From Geodermatophilus siccatus (lineage in GTDB: Bacteria; Actinomycetota; Actinomycetes; Mycobacteriales; Geodermatophilaceae), in NCBI RefSeq assembly GCF_900103785.1, contig NZ_FNHE01000001.1:396109-460108 (forward strand): a stretch of 64,000 nucleotides of DNA. Reading direction: 5' to 3'. Positions within the stretch are counted from its first letter, which is position 1. The number at the start of each line of letters is the position of its first letter. A program made the position numbers and the translations under genes. Positions 8,111-16,856 of the stretch are shown in pieces. A model generated the notes under the pieces. That model had not been told where the DNA came from, searched no databases, and saw only the letters and a program-made list of their open reading frames with translations.

Positions 8111-8892
8111 GCCCGCGCCTCCACGAGCCGGGCACCCCAGGTGCGGATGCCGGTCAGCACCTCGTCGGCCGAGCGCAGGTAGGGCCCCTCGCGGCCGGCG
8201 AGCGCGGCGGCGTGGGAGGTGCGCAGGTCGTAGGCCACCGGCGGCCGGTCGTCGCAGCGGTAGTCGACCCCGAAGCACTCGCGGGCGACCTGCGCCGACG
8301 TGACCGGTTCGGTCGCGAGGTTGACCACCGACAGCCCGGCGTCGCGGGCGAGCAACACGTGTCCCCACAGGTCGCGCACGTCGTAGAACTGGAAGCTCGA
8401 GTCCTGGTGGGCGAAGCGCGCCCCGGGCTGGTGGACGAGGTCGTACACGAGGTTCTTCTTCAGCCCGGGGCCGTACATGCCCGGCAGCCGGACGACGAGG
8501 ACGTCGTCGAACCGCCGGCGGACGAACTCCTCGAGCTCCGCCCGGTGCCGCCCGTAGGCCTGCTCCTGCGTGGTGTCGGCGGGTGTGGTCTCGTCCACCC
8601 CGCGGGAGTCGGCGAAGACGTCGACGGTCGACACCAGGACGCAGGAGCCGGCCCGGCTGCCGTCGAGGGCGTCCATCAAGCGGTGGATCCCGGCCCGGTC
8701 GGCCTCCGGCTCGGCGTTGGCGCGCCACTTCTCCGCCGGCGCGCCGGCGCAGACGACCTCGTCGACGTCGACGGCGGGCAACTGGTGGACGTCGGTGCTG
8801 CGGAAGCGGGCGACCGGGGCGATCCGCTGGTCGAGGGAGCCGCCGACGAACCCGCTCCAGCCGACCAGCGCCCGGCGGACGCGGGCGGTCAC
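8107..8892 (-). CDS. NAD-dependent epimerase/dehydratase-like protein
   Basis: The 261-residue protein starts at GTG 8892 with an atypical Rossmann loop, ALVGWSGFVGGSL. It has VLVSTVDVFAD, then AYGRHRAELEEFV (YxxxK-like position read as YGRHR, with the Lys replaced by Arg), VVRLPGMYGPGLKKN, and FQFYDVRDLWGHV. This is the extended SDR fold, but the replaced lysine leaves catalysis uncertain; it might be a reductase with altered chemistry or a non-classical member. It sits third in the cassette with GTGA and ATGA overlaps on both sides, so stoichiometric coexpression is expected. Confidence 0.75.
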   Translation of the reverse strand: MTARVRRALVGWSGFVGGSLDQRIAPVARFRSTDVHQLPAVDVDEVVCAGAPAEKWRANAEPEADRAGIHRLMDALDGSRAGSCVLVSTVDVFADSRGVDETTPADTTQEQAYGRHRAELEEFVRRRFDDVLVVRLPGMYGPGLKKNLVYDLVHQPGARFAHQDSSFQFYDVRDLWGHVLLARDAGLSVVNLATEPVTSAQVARECFGVDYRCDDRPPVAYDLRTSHAAALAGREGPYLRSADEVLTGIRTWGARLVEARA

Positions 8893-9962
8893 GGCCGGAC
8901 CCCGCCGTCGACGACCTGCACGGCGCCGGCCTCGGCGTCGACGTTGAGCGTGTCGCGGGCGGCCAGCACCGAGCTCGTCGCCTCGAAGGCGACCCGGTAG
9001 ATGGGCCGCTCGTTGGTGGTCTCGTTCGACTGGAACATGAACTCGGCCATGATCGCGATGACCACGCTGAGCATGAAGAACATGAAGCTCATCTGCAGGC
9101 TCATCGACGTCCAGCCCTCGACGGCCCCCCGGAACAGCCCGACGGCCACCACGTAGAGCGCGTAGAGCATGTTGACCAGGCTGGTGAGCAGCGCGAGGCC
9201 CACCGCGACCCGCAGCGGCCGCCCGCTGGCGTAGAAGATCGAGCGCACGACCTGCCGGAAGCTGCTGGCCGGTCGCGGGTGCTGGCGCTCCCCCGACTCG
9301 TAGGGCAGGACCGCCCACGGGTAGCCCGAGATCGACGGCAGCATGCGCAGCACCCGGTCCCGGTCCCGGCGGGGCAGCCACGCGTCGAGGGCCGGCCGGC
9401 TGTAGCCGCGCAGCCCCAGGCTGACCGTGGCGATCTCCTCGCCCAGGCTCCGGCTGGCCAGCGCGCGGCTCAGCCGCAGGGCGACCCGCCGGCCGGCCGG
9501 AGCGCGCCGGTCCACGCCCACGACCACGGCCGTCTCGTCGTTGACCATGCCCGCGCAGCGGAGGACGTCCTCGGGGGCGTCCACGCCGAGGCGCGCGGTG
9601 ACGACGACGTCGCCGAGGGCTCCGTCGAGACCGGCGGTGAACGCCACCTCGTCGCGGACCGGCTGCACGAGGCCGATCACCTGGAGGTTCGGCTGCCGCT
9701 CGGCGAGCGCGCGGGCCCAGGCCAGCCGGCCGCGGGACCCGGAGAGGACGAGCACCAGCTCGTGGACCGGGTGGTCGCGGGCGACGGCGACGTCGAGCGC
9801 AGCGAGGTCCCGCTCGATCTCCGCGGAGGCCCCGTCGGCGACGACGACCACGCTCAGGAAGGTACCGCTCCGCCCCGGCGGCGCCGGCGTGCGGACGACG
9901 ACGTCGGCCCGCGGCCCCCCGACCTCGCTCCCGCAGGGGCGGGAGGTCTCAAACAGCGTCAC
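8889..9962 (-). CDS. Family 2 glycosyltransferase-like protein with C-terminal membrane helices
   Basis: The 357-residue protein has an N-terminal alpha/beta domain resembling a GT2 fold (FLSVVVVADGASAEIERDL, ELVLVLSGSRGRLAWARAL, LGDVVVTARLGVDAPED) and two strong C-terminal hydrophobic segments (VGLALLTSLVNMLYALYVVA and LQMSFMFFMLSVVIAIMAEF). The usual DXD is not obvious, so donor binding may differ or activity may be lost. GTG 9962 overlaps the FAD oxidoreductase gene by 14 bases, and its stop overlaps the next start. It probably sits at the inner face of the membrane. Confidence 0.7.
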   Translation of the reverse strand: MTLFETSRPCGSEVGGPRADVVVRTPAPPGRSGTFLSVVVVADGASAEIERDLAALDVAVARDHPVHELVLVLSGSRGRLAWARALAERQPNLQVIGLVQPVRDEVAFTAGLDGALGDVVVTARLGVDAPEDVLRCAGMVNDETAVVVGVDRRAPAGRRVALRLSRALASRSLGEEIATVSLGLRGYSRPALDAWLPRRDRDRVLRMLPSISGYPWAVLPYESGERQHPRPASSFRQVVRSIFYASGRPLRVAVGLALLTSLVNMLYALYVVAVGLFRGAVEGWTSMSLQMSFMFFMLSVVIAIMAEFMFQSNETTNERPIYRVAFEATSSVLAARDTLNVDAEAGAVQVVDGGVRP

Positions 9963-11073
9963 GGAGGTGCTCCTCAGCCACTCGGAGTGCGTCACCGATG
10001 TTGTCGATCTTGCTGCCCAGCAGGGACAGCACGCGTCCGCCGTCGGACCGGCGCAGGACGATGGGCCGGGCGTCGTCACCGTCACGCCGCGCCGGCACGG
10101 TCTTCACGCCCCACAGCGACTCCCGGTGGACGGCGCCGGCCAGCGCGGGCACGTAGCGCGCCGCGTCGCGGACCATCCAGTCCGCCCGGGTGGTCAGCCC
10201 CGCACGCAGCGCCGCCGCGGCCTGCTCGTACGTCGGGTACGAGCCGTGCGGCGTGTACCGGACGTGGCTGAGCGTGTGGTAGGGCGTGGACGGGAAGGGC
10301 ATCAGCGAGAAGTAGGGGCCGTCCATGACGGTGATCCCCCGCCCGCGCAGCGGCTCGGGGAGGTCGACCAGCGCCATCTCGCACGGCTCGCAGTGCAGAC
10401 CGGCGTAGCCGACACCCCGCGGCAGGTCGTCGATCCCCTCGCCGTAGGTGCACACCAGCACCCGGTCGCCGGCCAGGACCTCGCCCGTCTCGAGGGTGAC
10501 GAGCGCGCCGGACGCGGTCTCCGCCACGCCGGCGACCGGGGCCCCGAGCCGCACGGTCACCCCGGCGTCGGCCATCTCCTCGCGGACCAGCTCGCGCAGC
10601 CGCACCGCGTCGAAGACCGCCTCGCGCGTCACCCACGAGGCCTCGACCGTCGCCGGGTTGAACAGCCGGCGCACCGAGGCCGGCGCCTCCATCAGCGGCG
10701 CCCCGATGTGGTCGCAGACGCGGCGGAACCTGCGGGCGTTGGTCAGCGAGCCGCGGGCCACGGCGTAGACGCACAGGAAGTCGTCGACGACGCAGGAGGC
10801 GTAGCGCGCCGTGAAGGACGCGTAGGAGGCCTGGCTGCGGCCGGCCGTCCGCAGCGAGCGCGGGTAGTGGTAGCCGCCGTGCACGCGGGCCTGGTTGAAG
10901 TAGCTGGCGCCGCCGAGGAGGTCCGCCCGGGCCTCGAGCACGGTCACCCGCGCGCCCTGGCGGGCCAGGTGGGTGGCCAGCGAGCAGCCGTAGAAACCGC
11001 CGCCCACGACCAGGACGCTGCCGTGGGACCCCTCGCCGCCGGCCGTGCGGTCCACGCGGGACGATCGGGACAC
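9949..11073 (-). CDS. FAD-dependent oxidoreductase (DAO family)
   Basis: The 374-residue protein has the FAD dinucleotide motif SVLVVGGGFYGCSLATHLA at about 19-37 and VTVLEARADLLGGAS, then ARVHGGYHYPRS, typical of glycine-oxidase-like (DAO) flavoproteins. The C-terminus has RVLSLLGSKIDNIGDAL, a second FAD contact region. It would oxidise an amino, hydroxyl or lactate-type group on a small substrate, probably the sugar handled by the downstream cassette; this is inference. GTG 11073 follows an AGGAAG ribosome site at good spacing. It is the first gene of the leftward coupled cassette. Confidence 0.8.
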   Translation of the reverse strand: MSRSSRVDRTAGGEGSHGSVLVVGGGFYGCSLATHLARQGARVTVLEARADLLGGASYFNQARVHGGYHYPRSLRTAGRSQASYASFTARYASCVVDDFLCVYAVARGSLTNARRFRRVCDHIGAPLMEAPASVRRLFNPATVEASWVTREAVFDAVRLRELVREEMADAGVTVRLGAPVAGVAETASGALVTLETGEVLAGDRVLVCTYGEGIDDLPRGVGYAGLHCEPCEMALVDLPEPLRGRGITVMDGPYFSLMPFPSTPYHTLSHVRYTPHGSYPTYEQAAAALRAGLTTRADWMVRDAARYVPALAGAVHRESLWGVKTVPARRDGDDARPIVLRRSDGGRVLSLLGSKIDNIGDALRVAEEHLRDAV

Positions 11074-11126
11074 TCAGCGGTCTTCCTGCTCGGGGACGGT
11101 GCCCGCACGCACCACGGGCTCCCTGG

Positions 11127-11155
11127 AGAGTACGTGCACCACCACGTTGCGTCAC
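11127..11155 (-). promoter_or_regulatory. Candidate promoter of the FAD oxidoreductase-GtrA cassette
   Basis: On the minus strand GTGACG (11155-11150), a 17-base spacer, and TACTCT (11132-11127) lie about 54 bases before the first gene. The 161-bp gap that holds it separates the cassette from the large membrane protein gene. Confidence 0.35.
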
Positions 11156-11234
11156 GTCGACGTGTCGACACGGCGCCGCACCCGGCTCCTGCGGGCACAC
11201 CCGCCACGAGCGTCGCAGGGGACCCGCTCCGGGC

Positions 11235-13310
11235 TCACCCGCCGTCGGCCGGTGGAGCCGGTGTGAGCAGGCGACCGTAGAGGGCCGCCGTGTCGGCTCC
11301 CGCCGGGTGGGCGATCGACGAGGCCGAACACGACTCCAGGGTGGTCAGCGGGCCGCCGTCCCCCGGGACGTCGCGGGTCGCGAGCACGGTCGCGCCCGAC
11401 CCGGGATCGCGCACCGCCACGGGGAAGCGCTGCTCGCGGGCGCCGGGGTCCAGCGACACGAAGCCGCCGGCGTCCACGGCGACGTTGATGTCGTTCTGCA
11501 CCATCGTGAAGGCACGGGCACCCTGGCCGGGGCCCTGGTAGCGCAGCGTGACCTCGTAGAGGCCAGCCGCGGGCGCCTCGACGACGACCTGCGAGCCCTC
11601 CGTGCGGCACGGGACCTGCGCCCAGGTCGCCGGCTCGGCCGGCGTCCAGCCGAGGGTCAGCGGCGAGGTCCGGACCGGGGCGTACCCCCGGAACAGGTCC
11701 CGGTAGAACCACCAGTTGGCGCTGAGGTTCCAGGTCACCCAGTCGTTGACCTCCGGCGCCGTCGTCACCACCAGCCCCGGCCGGTCGGCCAGGCGCGCCC
11801 CGAAGGCCTCCCGTTGCCGGCCGAGCGCGGCGATCACCGAGTCCACCGAGGCGGACGGCGGGCCGTCGACCACGCCGGACAGACCGAGGTACTCCTCGAC
11901 GACCGGCGCCTCGCGCTCCCGCGCCGCCTGCACCTGCGGCGCGAAGGCGGCGTCGAGGTAGCCGCCGAGTCCTGCGTCGTACACGAACCGGGGGTCCGCG
12001 GCGAACAGCCCGCCCCTCTGCCGCGCGTCCTGCACGGCGGCCGTCCCGGCCACGGCCAGGACGGCGACCGTCGCGGCGGCCCCGGTCAGCCGGAGCGCCG
12101 TGCCCGGGGTGCGCAGCGCGGGCAGGCGCGCGAGCGCGAGGGCGGCGAGCCGCACCGCGCCCACGGCGGTGACCGCGTACCCCCAGAGGACGAAGGCCCA
12201 GAAGTAGTCGGCGGCGTGGCCGCCGACGGTCCCGATCAGCCCGCCGAGGAAGGTCGCCGTCCCGAGGTAGGTGACCAGCAGCGAGCCCAGGCCGCGGCGG
12301 ACCAGGGCGTAGACCACCACCCCCGCGAGGACGGGGAGCGGGTACAGCGACAGCTCGTCGGCCATGATCCGCAGCAGGTCGCCGACCGAGAAGACCCGGA
12401 ACGGCTCGGTCCAGGGGCCGAAGTACCAGAACTGGTCGTTGCGGACGTCGAGGAAGTTGTAGGCCAGCAGCGACGGCAGGTGGCCGGCGGTCGCCACGAG
12501 ACCGGCGACGAGGTACCCGACGGCGGCCGCGGCCCACAGCGCGGCCAGTCCGGGCAGCCGCGGGACCCATCCCCGGCGCAGCACCTGGTAGGTCACCACC
12601 GCGAGCAGCAGGCCCCCGGACACCGGCCCGTAGTCGTTGGACCAGAGCGCCGCCACCACCCCGGCGGCGGCGCCGACGGCCGCGGCACGCCGGACGGTCC
12701 ACCCCCTGCGCAGCAGGACGTAGGCGACCGCGGCCAGCACGTACGGGGCGAACCCCCGGATCGGGCGCAGGCTGTTCCCGGGGAGGGCAGCGGCGCCCAG
12801 CAGGCCGTTCCAGGCGCCCCAGAGCCCCGGCGCCCAGAGCTCGGCGACCACCACCAGCAGCGCGGCGGCGGCGGCCCCCCAGGCCAGGGCGCGCAGCGGA
12901 CGCCGTCCCGCGACGAGCACCGCCAGGAGCCCGACGACCGCCTCGAACGACAGCAGTGACACGAGGCGCGAGGCGAAGACCGTGTCGGTGAGCTCGCCGC
13001 CGAGGAGGGCGAACACCGGGTACAGGACCAGCACCGGCGCGATGCCGAGGTAGGGGAAGAAGTCCCGCCCCGGCCACTGCCCGTCGGCCAGCCGGTAGAG
13101 CCCGCTGGCCGTCTGGAACGCCCCGTCCATGTGCAACGTCGGCACCTCGTGCCACCAGCGCCAGGCCTGCGTGACCGCGACGACGAGGGCGAACAGCAGC
13201 AGGGCGGCGGGCAGGGCGGCGAGCAGCCGGGACGGGCGTCCGGCGTCGTCCTCGCGGGGGTCGGTGTCGAGCAGCTCGGGCGCGGAACTGGTGGAGGTGG
13301 AGGTGGCCAT
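11235..13310 (-). CDS. Large polytopic membrane protein, possible GT-C glycosyltransferase
   Basis: The 691-residue protein starts at the ATG at 13310 (MATSTSTSSAPELL). It has a cytoplasmic N-terminus, a first helix at about 30-47, the periplasmic loop EVPTLHMDGAFQTASGLYRL, then about ten further hydrophobic helices to roughly residue 430, and a C-terminal soluble domain of about 240 residues ending in beta-type sequence (GLYEVTLRYQGPG, FVSLDPGAREQRF). The loop FFPYLGIAPVLVLYPVFAL and the overall layout resemble GT-C polyprenyl-phosphate-sugar glycosyltransferases or EmbC-like proteins, but no diagnostic motif is certain. It lies between the alkA-like gene (14 bases upstream) and the sugar cassette. 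Confidence 0.7.
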   Translation of the reverse strand: MATSTSTSSAPELLDTDPREDDAGRPSRLLAALPAALLLFALVVAVTQAWRWWHEVPTLHMDGAFQTASGLYRLADGQWPGRDFFPYLGIAPVLVLYPVFALLGGELTDTVFASRLVSLLSFEAVVGLLAVLVAGRRPLRALAWGAAAAALLVVVAELWAPGLWGAWNGLLGAAALPGNSLRPIRGFAPYVLAAVAYVLLRRGWTVRRAAAVGAAAGVVAALWSNDYGPVSGGLLLAVVTYQVLRRGWVPRLPGLAALWAAAAVGYLVAGLVATAGHLPSLLAYNFLDVRNDQFWYFGPWTEPFRVFSVGDLLRIMADELSLYPLPVLAGVVVYALVRRGLGSLLVTYLGTATFLGGLIGTVGGHAADYFWAFVLWGYAVTAVGAVRLAALALARLPALRTPGTALRLTGAAATVAVLAVAGTAAVQDARQRGGLFAADPRFVYDAGLGGYLDAAFAPQVQAAREREAPVVEEYLGLSGVVDGPPSASVDSVIAALGRQREAFGARLADRPGLVVTTAPEVNDWVTWNLSANWWFYRDLFRGYAPVRTSPLTLGWTPAEPATWAQVPCRTEGSQVVVEAPAAGLYEVTLRYQGPGQGARAFTMVQNDINVAVDAGGFVSLDPGAREQRFPVAVRDPGSGATVLATRDVPGDGGPLTTLESCSASSIAHPAGADTAALYGRLLTPAPPADGG

Positions 13311-13324
13311 CGTCGGTCGGCGCC

Positions 13325-14254
13325 TCAGAACCGGCGGTAGTTCGTCGGCGCGACGCGCGGGCCGCGCCTGGGCGGGCGGCTGCCTCCGATGCCGAGCAGC
13401 CGGACGACGCGCTGCCGCTGTCCGCGCCAGGGTTCGAGCAACTCCATCATCCCGTCGTCGTCGGTCCTGCGGCCGGCCAGCGACCAGCCCACCAGGTTCT
13501 TCAGGTGGTAGTCGCCGTAGCTGACCGTGTCCGGGCAGCCGAACACCCGCTGCACCACCTCGGCCGCCGTCCAGACGCCGATGCCCGGCACCGTCTGCAG
13601 CCGGCGCTGCAGGTCGGGGCAGTCCACGGCCTCCTCGGGCTCCAGCCGCGCCGCGACGCTGGCCACCGCCCGCAGCGCCCGGCGGCGGGCGCCGTCCAGG
13701 CCGCAGCGGTGCCACTCCCAGTCGGTGACCGCCAGCACCCGCTGCGGGGTCGGCGGCACGCGCATCCCCTCGGGGGCGGGACCCGGCGCGGGCTCGCCGG
13801 CCAGCCGCAGCAGCGCGCGCCACACGCGGTGCGCCTCGATGACGGTCACCTTCTGCTCGAGGACGGCGGGCACCAGCGCGTCCCAGGTGCGCCCGGTGCG
13901 GCCCAGCCGCAGCCAGGGCGAGGCCCGGTGCACGCGGCTGAGCAGCGGGTGCGCGCCGGGCTCGAACTCCTCGGGGCGGTCCTCGGCGCCCAGCCACGCG
14001 GGCACCGCCGCCCCGGCCCGCTCGGCGCCGGGCCCCCACGCCGTCACCCGCACCTCGCCGCCGCGGACGGTCAGGTGCACCGTCGCCGGCCCGTCGGGCG
14101 TGTTCACCACCCGCCAGCACCCGTCGTCGACGTGGCGCAGCGCCGGGTCGCCGGCGCTGCGCTGGTGCGGGAAGAGGGTGCGGCGGACGTCGAGCGGCCA
14201 GTCCGGCCGCCAGACGTCCTCGAACGCCGGGGCCTCGAGGGTGGTGCTGGTCAG
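13325..14254 (-). CDS. DNA-3-methyladenine glycosylase II family protein (AlkA-like)
   Basis: About 309 residues. It has the helix-hairpin-helix-GPD motif VPGIGVWTAAEVVQRVFG and the catalytic-aspartate segment TVSYGDYHLKN, as in AlkA-type enzymes that remove alkylated bases. The N-terminal part (FEDVWRPDWPLDVRRTL) matches actinobacterial homologues. The start is uncertain: a CTG at 14254 follows an AGGGAG ribosome site by six bases and overlaps the upstream stop as CTGA, like neighbouring pairs. A GTG at 14335 would overlap the upstream gene by 85 bases. I favour the CTG. It is unrelated by function to its membrane-protein neighbours. Confidence 0.8.
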   Translation of the reverse strand: MTSTTLEAPAFEDVWRPDWPLDVRRTLFPHQRSAGDPALRHVDDGCWRVVNTPDGPATVHLTVRGGEVRVTAWGPGAERAGAAVPAWLGAEDRPEEFEPGAHPLLSRVHRASPWLRLGRTGRTWDALVPAVLEQKVTVIEAHRVWRALLRLAGEPAPGPAPEGMRVPPTPQRVLAVTDWEWHRCGLDGARRRALRAVASVAARLEPEEAVDCPDLQRRLQTVPGIGVWTAAEVVQRVFGCPDTVSYGDYHLKNLVGWSLAGRRTDDDGMMELLEPWRGQRQRVVRLLGIGGSRPPRRGPRVAPTNYRRF

Positions 14255-15888
14255 GACGTGCTCCCTGGGGAAGAGGGCCGCGCAGGCGCCACCCGCGCTG
14301 GGGCGAGGGTAGGCCCGGGGCCCTGCCCCGCCCACGCCGAGTGCGCCCGCGGCGGGGACGCCGGCTCGGCGACCGGGCGGAGGTCCAGCGGCGCGGTCGC
14401 GTCCGTCACCGGCGGCTCGCCGGCGACCTCCGGCTCAGCGGCGACCGCCGGGCCGGGGTCCGCGCCGGCCGCCGCCGTCCGCCGGTCCAGCAGCAGCAGG
14501 ACCACGGCCACGCTCACCGCGATGGCCGGCCAGTAGACGTACCGGTAGTCGTACCCGATCACCATCGGCAGGTAGGTCACGACGTAGAGGACCGAGGACG
14601 CCGCCAGGGCCAGCACGACGCCCGCGTGCTCCGCCGACGCCCGCCTCCGCCAGCCCAGCCCGAGCACGACGAGCGCCGCCAGCAACCAGGCCCACGGCAT
14701 GAAGACGAAGCCGAAGTCGCGCGCCGTGGCGCCCACGTAGGTCTCCAGCGCCCGTGACGCCGGGTTCGGGTCGAACGCCAGGCCGTACGGGTTGGCGCCG
14801 ATGGTGGACCAGGTGACGAAGACCTCGTCCGGCGGCGTGTGGAGGAACTCGCCGAAGACGCGGAGGCGGAAGGCGGCGTAGTCCAGCGGGTGCTCGGCGA
14901 TGCCGCGCAGGTAGAGCCCCTGCAGCTCGTCGGCGTGCGTCAGGAAGACCGCGGGGATGGTCCCCGTCGTGTTGGCGCACCGCCACGTGTAGTTGACGTC
15001 GCGGGTCTCCGGCGGGCACGTGGTGGCGAGGGTGACCAGGTAGTCGCGCAGCGGTGGGGCGACGTCCGCCGCCCGGAGCTCGTCGAGGCTGTACAGGTGC
15101 AGGACGTCGTCGAGCATCACGCTGGCGGCCGGGTGCGTCTCCTGCACCGGGCGGACGGCGTCGATGACGGGCGTGGCCACGAGCGCCCCGACCACGGCGG
15201 CGCCGGCGAGCGCGACCCGGTACCGCCGGGCCCGCCGCGCCCCGGGCCAGGTCAGCAGGAACAGCAGCGGGATGATCGCCGGCAGCGCGTTGTAGCGGAC
15301 CGCGCCGGCGTAGGCCAGCAGCAGGACGGCGACGGCCACCGCGGTCCAGCGGAGCCAGGGACGCTCGACCCCGCGGCGGACGACCAGCAGGAGGACGACC
15401 GCGCCGAGCAGCGCGAACGCGAGCTGGCCGTCCTTCCAGATCACGGCGGACGTGCTGGCGACGTGCGGCAGCACGCCCAGCAGCAGTGGCAGCAGGGAGA
15501 GCAGCCGGCGACCGCTGCGCCGGAAGACGTACACCGCCAGCAGGGTCAGGCCCGCCCAGAGCAGGCCCAGCTGCGCGACCAGCATGCTGCCGACGCTGCC
15601 GCCGGTCAGCGCCATCAGCAGCCACCACAGCGCCGTCATGACCGGGGGGTGCCAGTCGGCCAGCGTCGACGGGTCCAGCGCCTGCCCCAGCTGCATGATC
15701 GAGTCGAAGGACATGAAGCCCGGGTGGAGGGGCAGCACGTTGCCGACCAGGAGCACCACGCCGAGGACGACCAGGGTGGGCGTCCAGTGCCGCGCCGGCC
15801 AGGAGCGCTCGACCCGGGCCCGCACCGCGCGGCGCCGGTCGGACGCCTGCCCCGGTGCGGGATCGGTCGCCGTGGTGGTGTTCGCCAT
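14251..15888 (-). CDS. Polytopic membrane protein, GT-C/DUF6020-like
   Basis: The 545-residue protein has a basic N-terminus, a helix at about 37-53, then FMSFDSIMQLGQALDPSTLA and DWHPPVMTALWWLLMAL, which resemble the acidic first loop of GT-C membrane glycosyltransferases and DUF6020-type proteins. About ten helices follow, with MVIGYDYRYVYWPAIAVS near residue 440. A Pro/Ala-rich cytoplasmic tail covers about 470-545. Its donor would be a polyprenyl-phosphate sugar if the family guess is right. Its stop codon overlaps the favoured start of the alkA-like gene. The 175-bp upstream gap shows no strong signal. Confidence 0.7.
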   Translation of the reverse strand: MANTTTATDPAPGQASDRRRAVRARVERSWPARHWTPTLVVLGVVLLVGNVLPLHPGFMSFDSIMQLGQALDPSTLADWHPPVMTALWWLLMALTGGSVGSMLVAQLGLLWAGLTLLAVYVFRRSGRRLLSLLPLLLGVLPHVASTSAVIWKDGQLAFALLGAVVLLLVVRRGVERPWLRWTAVAVAVLLLAYAGAVRYNALPAIIPLLFLLTWPGARRARRYRVALAGAAVVGALVATPVIDAVRPVQETHPAASVMLDDVLHLYSLDELRAADVAPPLRDYLVTLATTCPPETRDVNYTWRCANTTGTIPAVFLTHADELQGLYLRGIAEHPLDYAAFRLRVFGEFLHTPPDEVFVTWSTIGANPYGLAFDPNPASRALETYVGATARDFGFVFMPWAWLLAALVVLGLGWRRRASAEHAGVVLALAASSVLYVVTYLPMVIGYDYRYVYWPAIAVSVAVVLLLLDRRTAAAGADPGPAVAAEPEVAGEPPVTDATAPLDLRPVAEPASPPRAHSAWAGQGPGPTLAPARVAPARPSSPGSTS

Positions 15889-16063
15889 GCCTCCGGAACC
15901 GCTCCCTGTGGTGGACGGCTCCGCCGGCCATCACCTCCGGGCGCCGCTCCTCAGCGGGCCCGGGGAGCGACTGTAGGTGGGTCCGGCGGCGCCGCGGCGG
16001 GTCCTGCTCCGTGTCCGCACCACCCGCCCCACGCGGCCCGTGCGTGCACCAGCGGGCGGCGGG

Positions 16064-16834
16064 TCAGCGCGGCGCCATCCGCAGCGCGCCGTCCATCCGG
16101 ATGACCTCGCCGTTGAGGTAGCCGTGCTCCACGATGTCGAGCGCCAGCTGCGCGAAGTCCTCGGGGCGACCGAGGCGCTTGGGGAACGGGATGCCGGCCG
16201 CCAGCGCCTGCCGCGCCTCCTCGGGCAGGCTGCCCAGCAGCGGGGTGTCCACCAACCCGGGGGCGATGGTGCAGACCCGGACGCCGACGGTGGACAGGTC
16301 ACGTGCCGCCGGCAGGGTCATGCCGACGATGCCGCCCTTGGACGCCGAGTAGGCCACCTGCCCGATCTGCCCGTCGTAGGCGGCGATCGAGGCGGTGTTC
16401 ACGACCACCCCGCGCTCGCCGTCCTCCTCCGGCTCGGTGGCGGCCATCGCGGCGGCGGCCAGCCGCAGCACGTTGAAGGTGCCGACCAGGTTCACCATGA
16501 CGGTGCGGACGAACGGGTCGAGGTCGTGCGGGACGTTGCCCTTGCCCACCGTGCGCTGGGCCCAGCCGATGCCGGCGCAGTTGACCGCGATGCGCAGCGG
16601 CCGGTCCTTGCCGGTGGCGTCGGCGACCGCGGCCTGCACCGAGTCGGCGTCGGTGACGTCGGTGCGGACGAAGGTGGTGTGCCCGCCCAGCTCGGCGGCG
16701 AGCTCCTTCCCCTTCTCCTCCTGCAGGTCGAGGACGGTCACGGCCGCGCCCCGCGCGGCCAGGGCCCGGACGGTGGCCTCCCCGAGGCCGGAGGCCCCAC
16801 CGGAGACGACAGCGGCGACGTCGAAGCTCTTCAC
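16064..16834 (-). CDS. Short-chain dehydrogenase (3-hydroxyacyl-CoA dehydrogenase type-2-like)
   Basis: The 256-residue protein has the NAD(P) loop [17 protein letters not shown] at about 9-25, the NCAGIG motif, [30 protein letters not shown] (Tyr and Lys of the catalytic triad) and [11 protein letters not shown]. Its closest familiar relatives are HSD17B10-type 3-hydroxy-2-methylbutyryl-CoA dehydrogenases that act on branched or short acyl-CoAs. A GTG start at 16834 is preceded by TAGCCT with seven bases between, so the transcript is probably leaderless. It is monocistronic and convergent to nothing; the gene downstream is 16 kb-side membrane protein in the same direction, about 175 bases away. 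Confidence 0.9.
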   Translation of the reverse strand: MKSFDVAAVVSGGASGLGEATVRALAARGAAVTVLDLQEEKGKELAAELGGHTTFVRTDVTDADSVQAAVADATGKDRPLRIAVNCAGIGWAQRTVGKGNVPHDLDPFVRTVMVNLVGTFNVLRLAAAAMAATEPEEDGERGVVVNTASIAAYDGQIGQVAYSASKGGIVGMTLPAARDLSTVGVRVCTIAPGLVDTPLLGSLPEEARQALAAGIPFPKRLGRPEDFAQLALDIVEHGYLNGEVIRMDGALRMAPR

Positions 16835-16841
16835 GTCCCGG

Positions 16842-16847
16842 AGGCTA
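16842..16847 (-). promoter_or_regulatory. Leaderless -10 element for the SDR gene (TAGCCT)
   Basis: On the minus strand TAGCCT lies seven bases before the GTG at 16834, and no ribosome site is present. Confidence 0.5.
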
Positions 16848-16856
16848 TCGGCGCCT

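Noticed and set aside
6000..11073. Secondary-metabolite cluster
   Set aside because: No polyketide synthase, NRPS or terpene synthase gene is present; the sugar cassette better fits envelope glycan synthesis.
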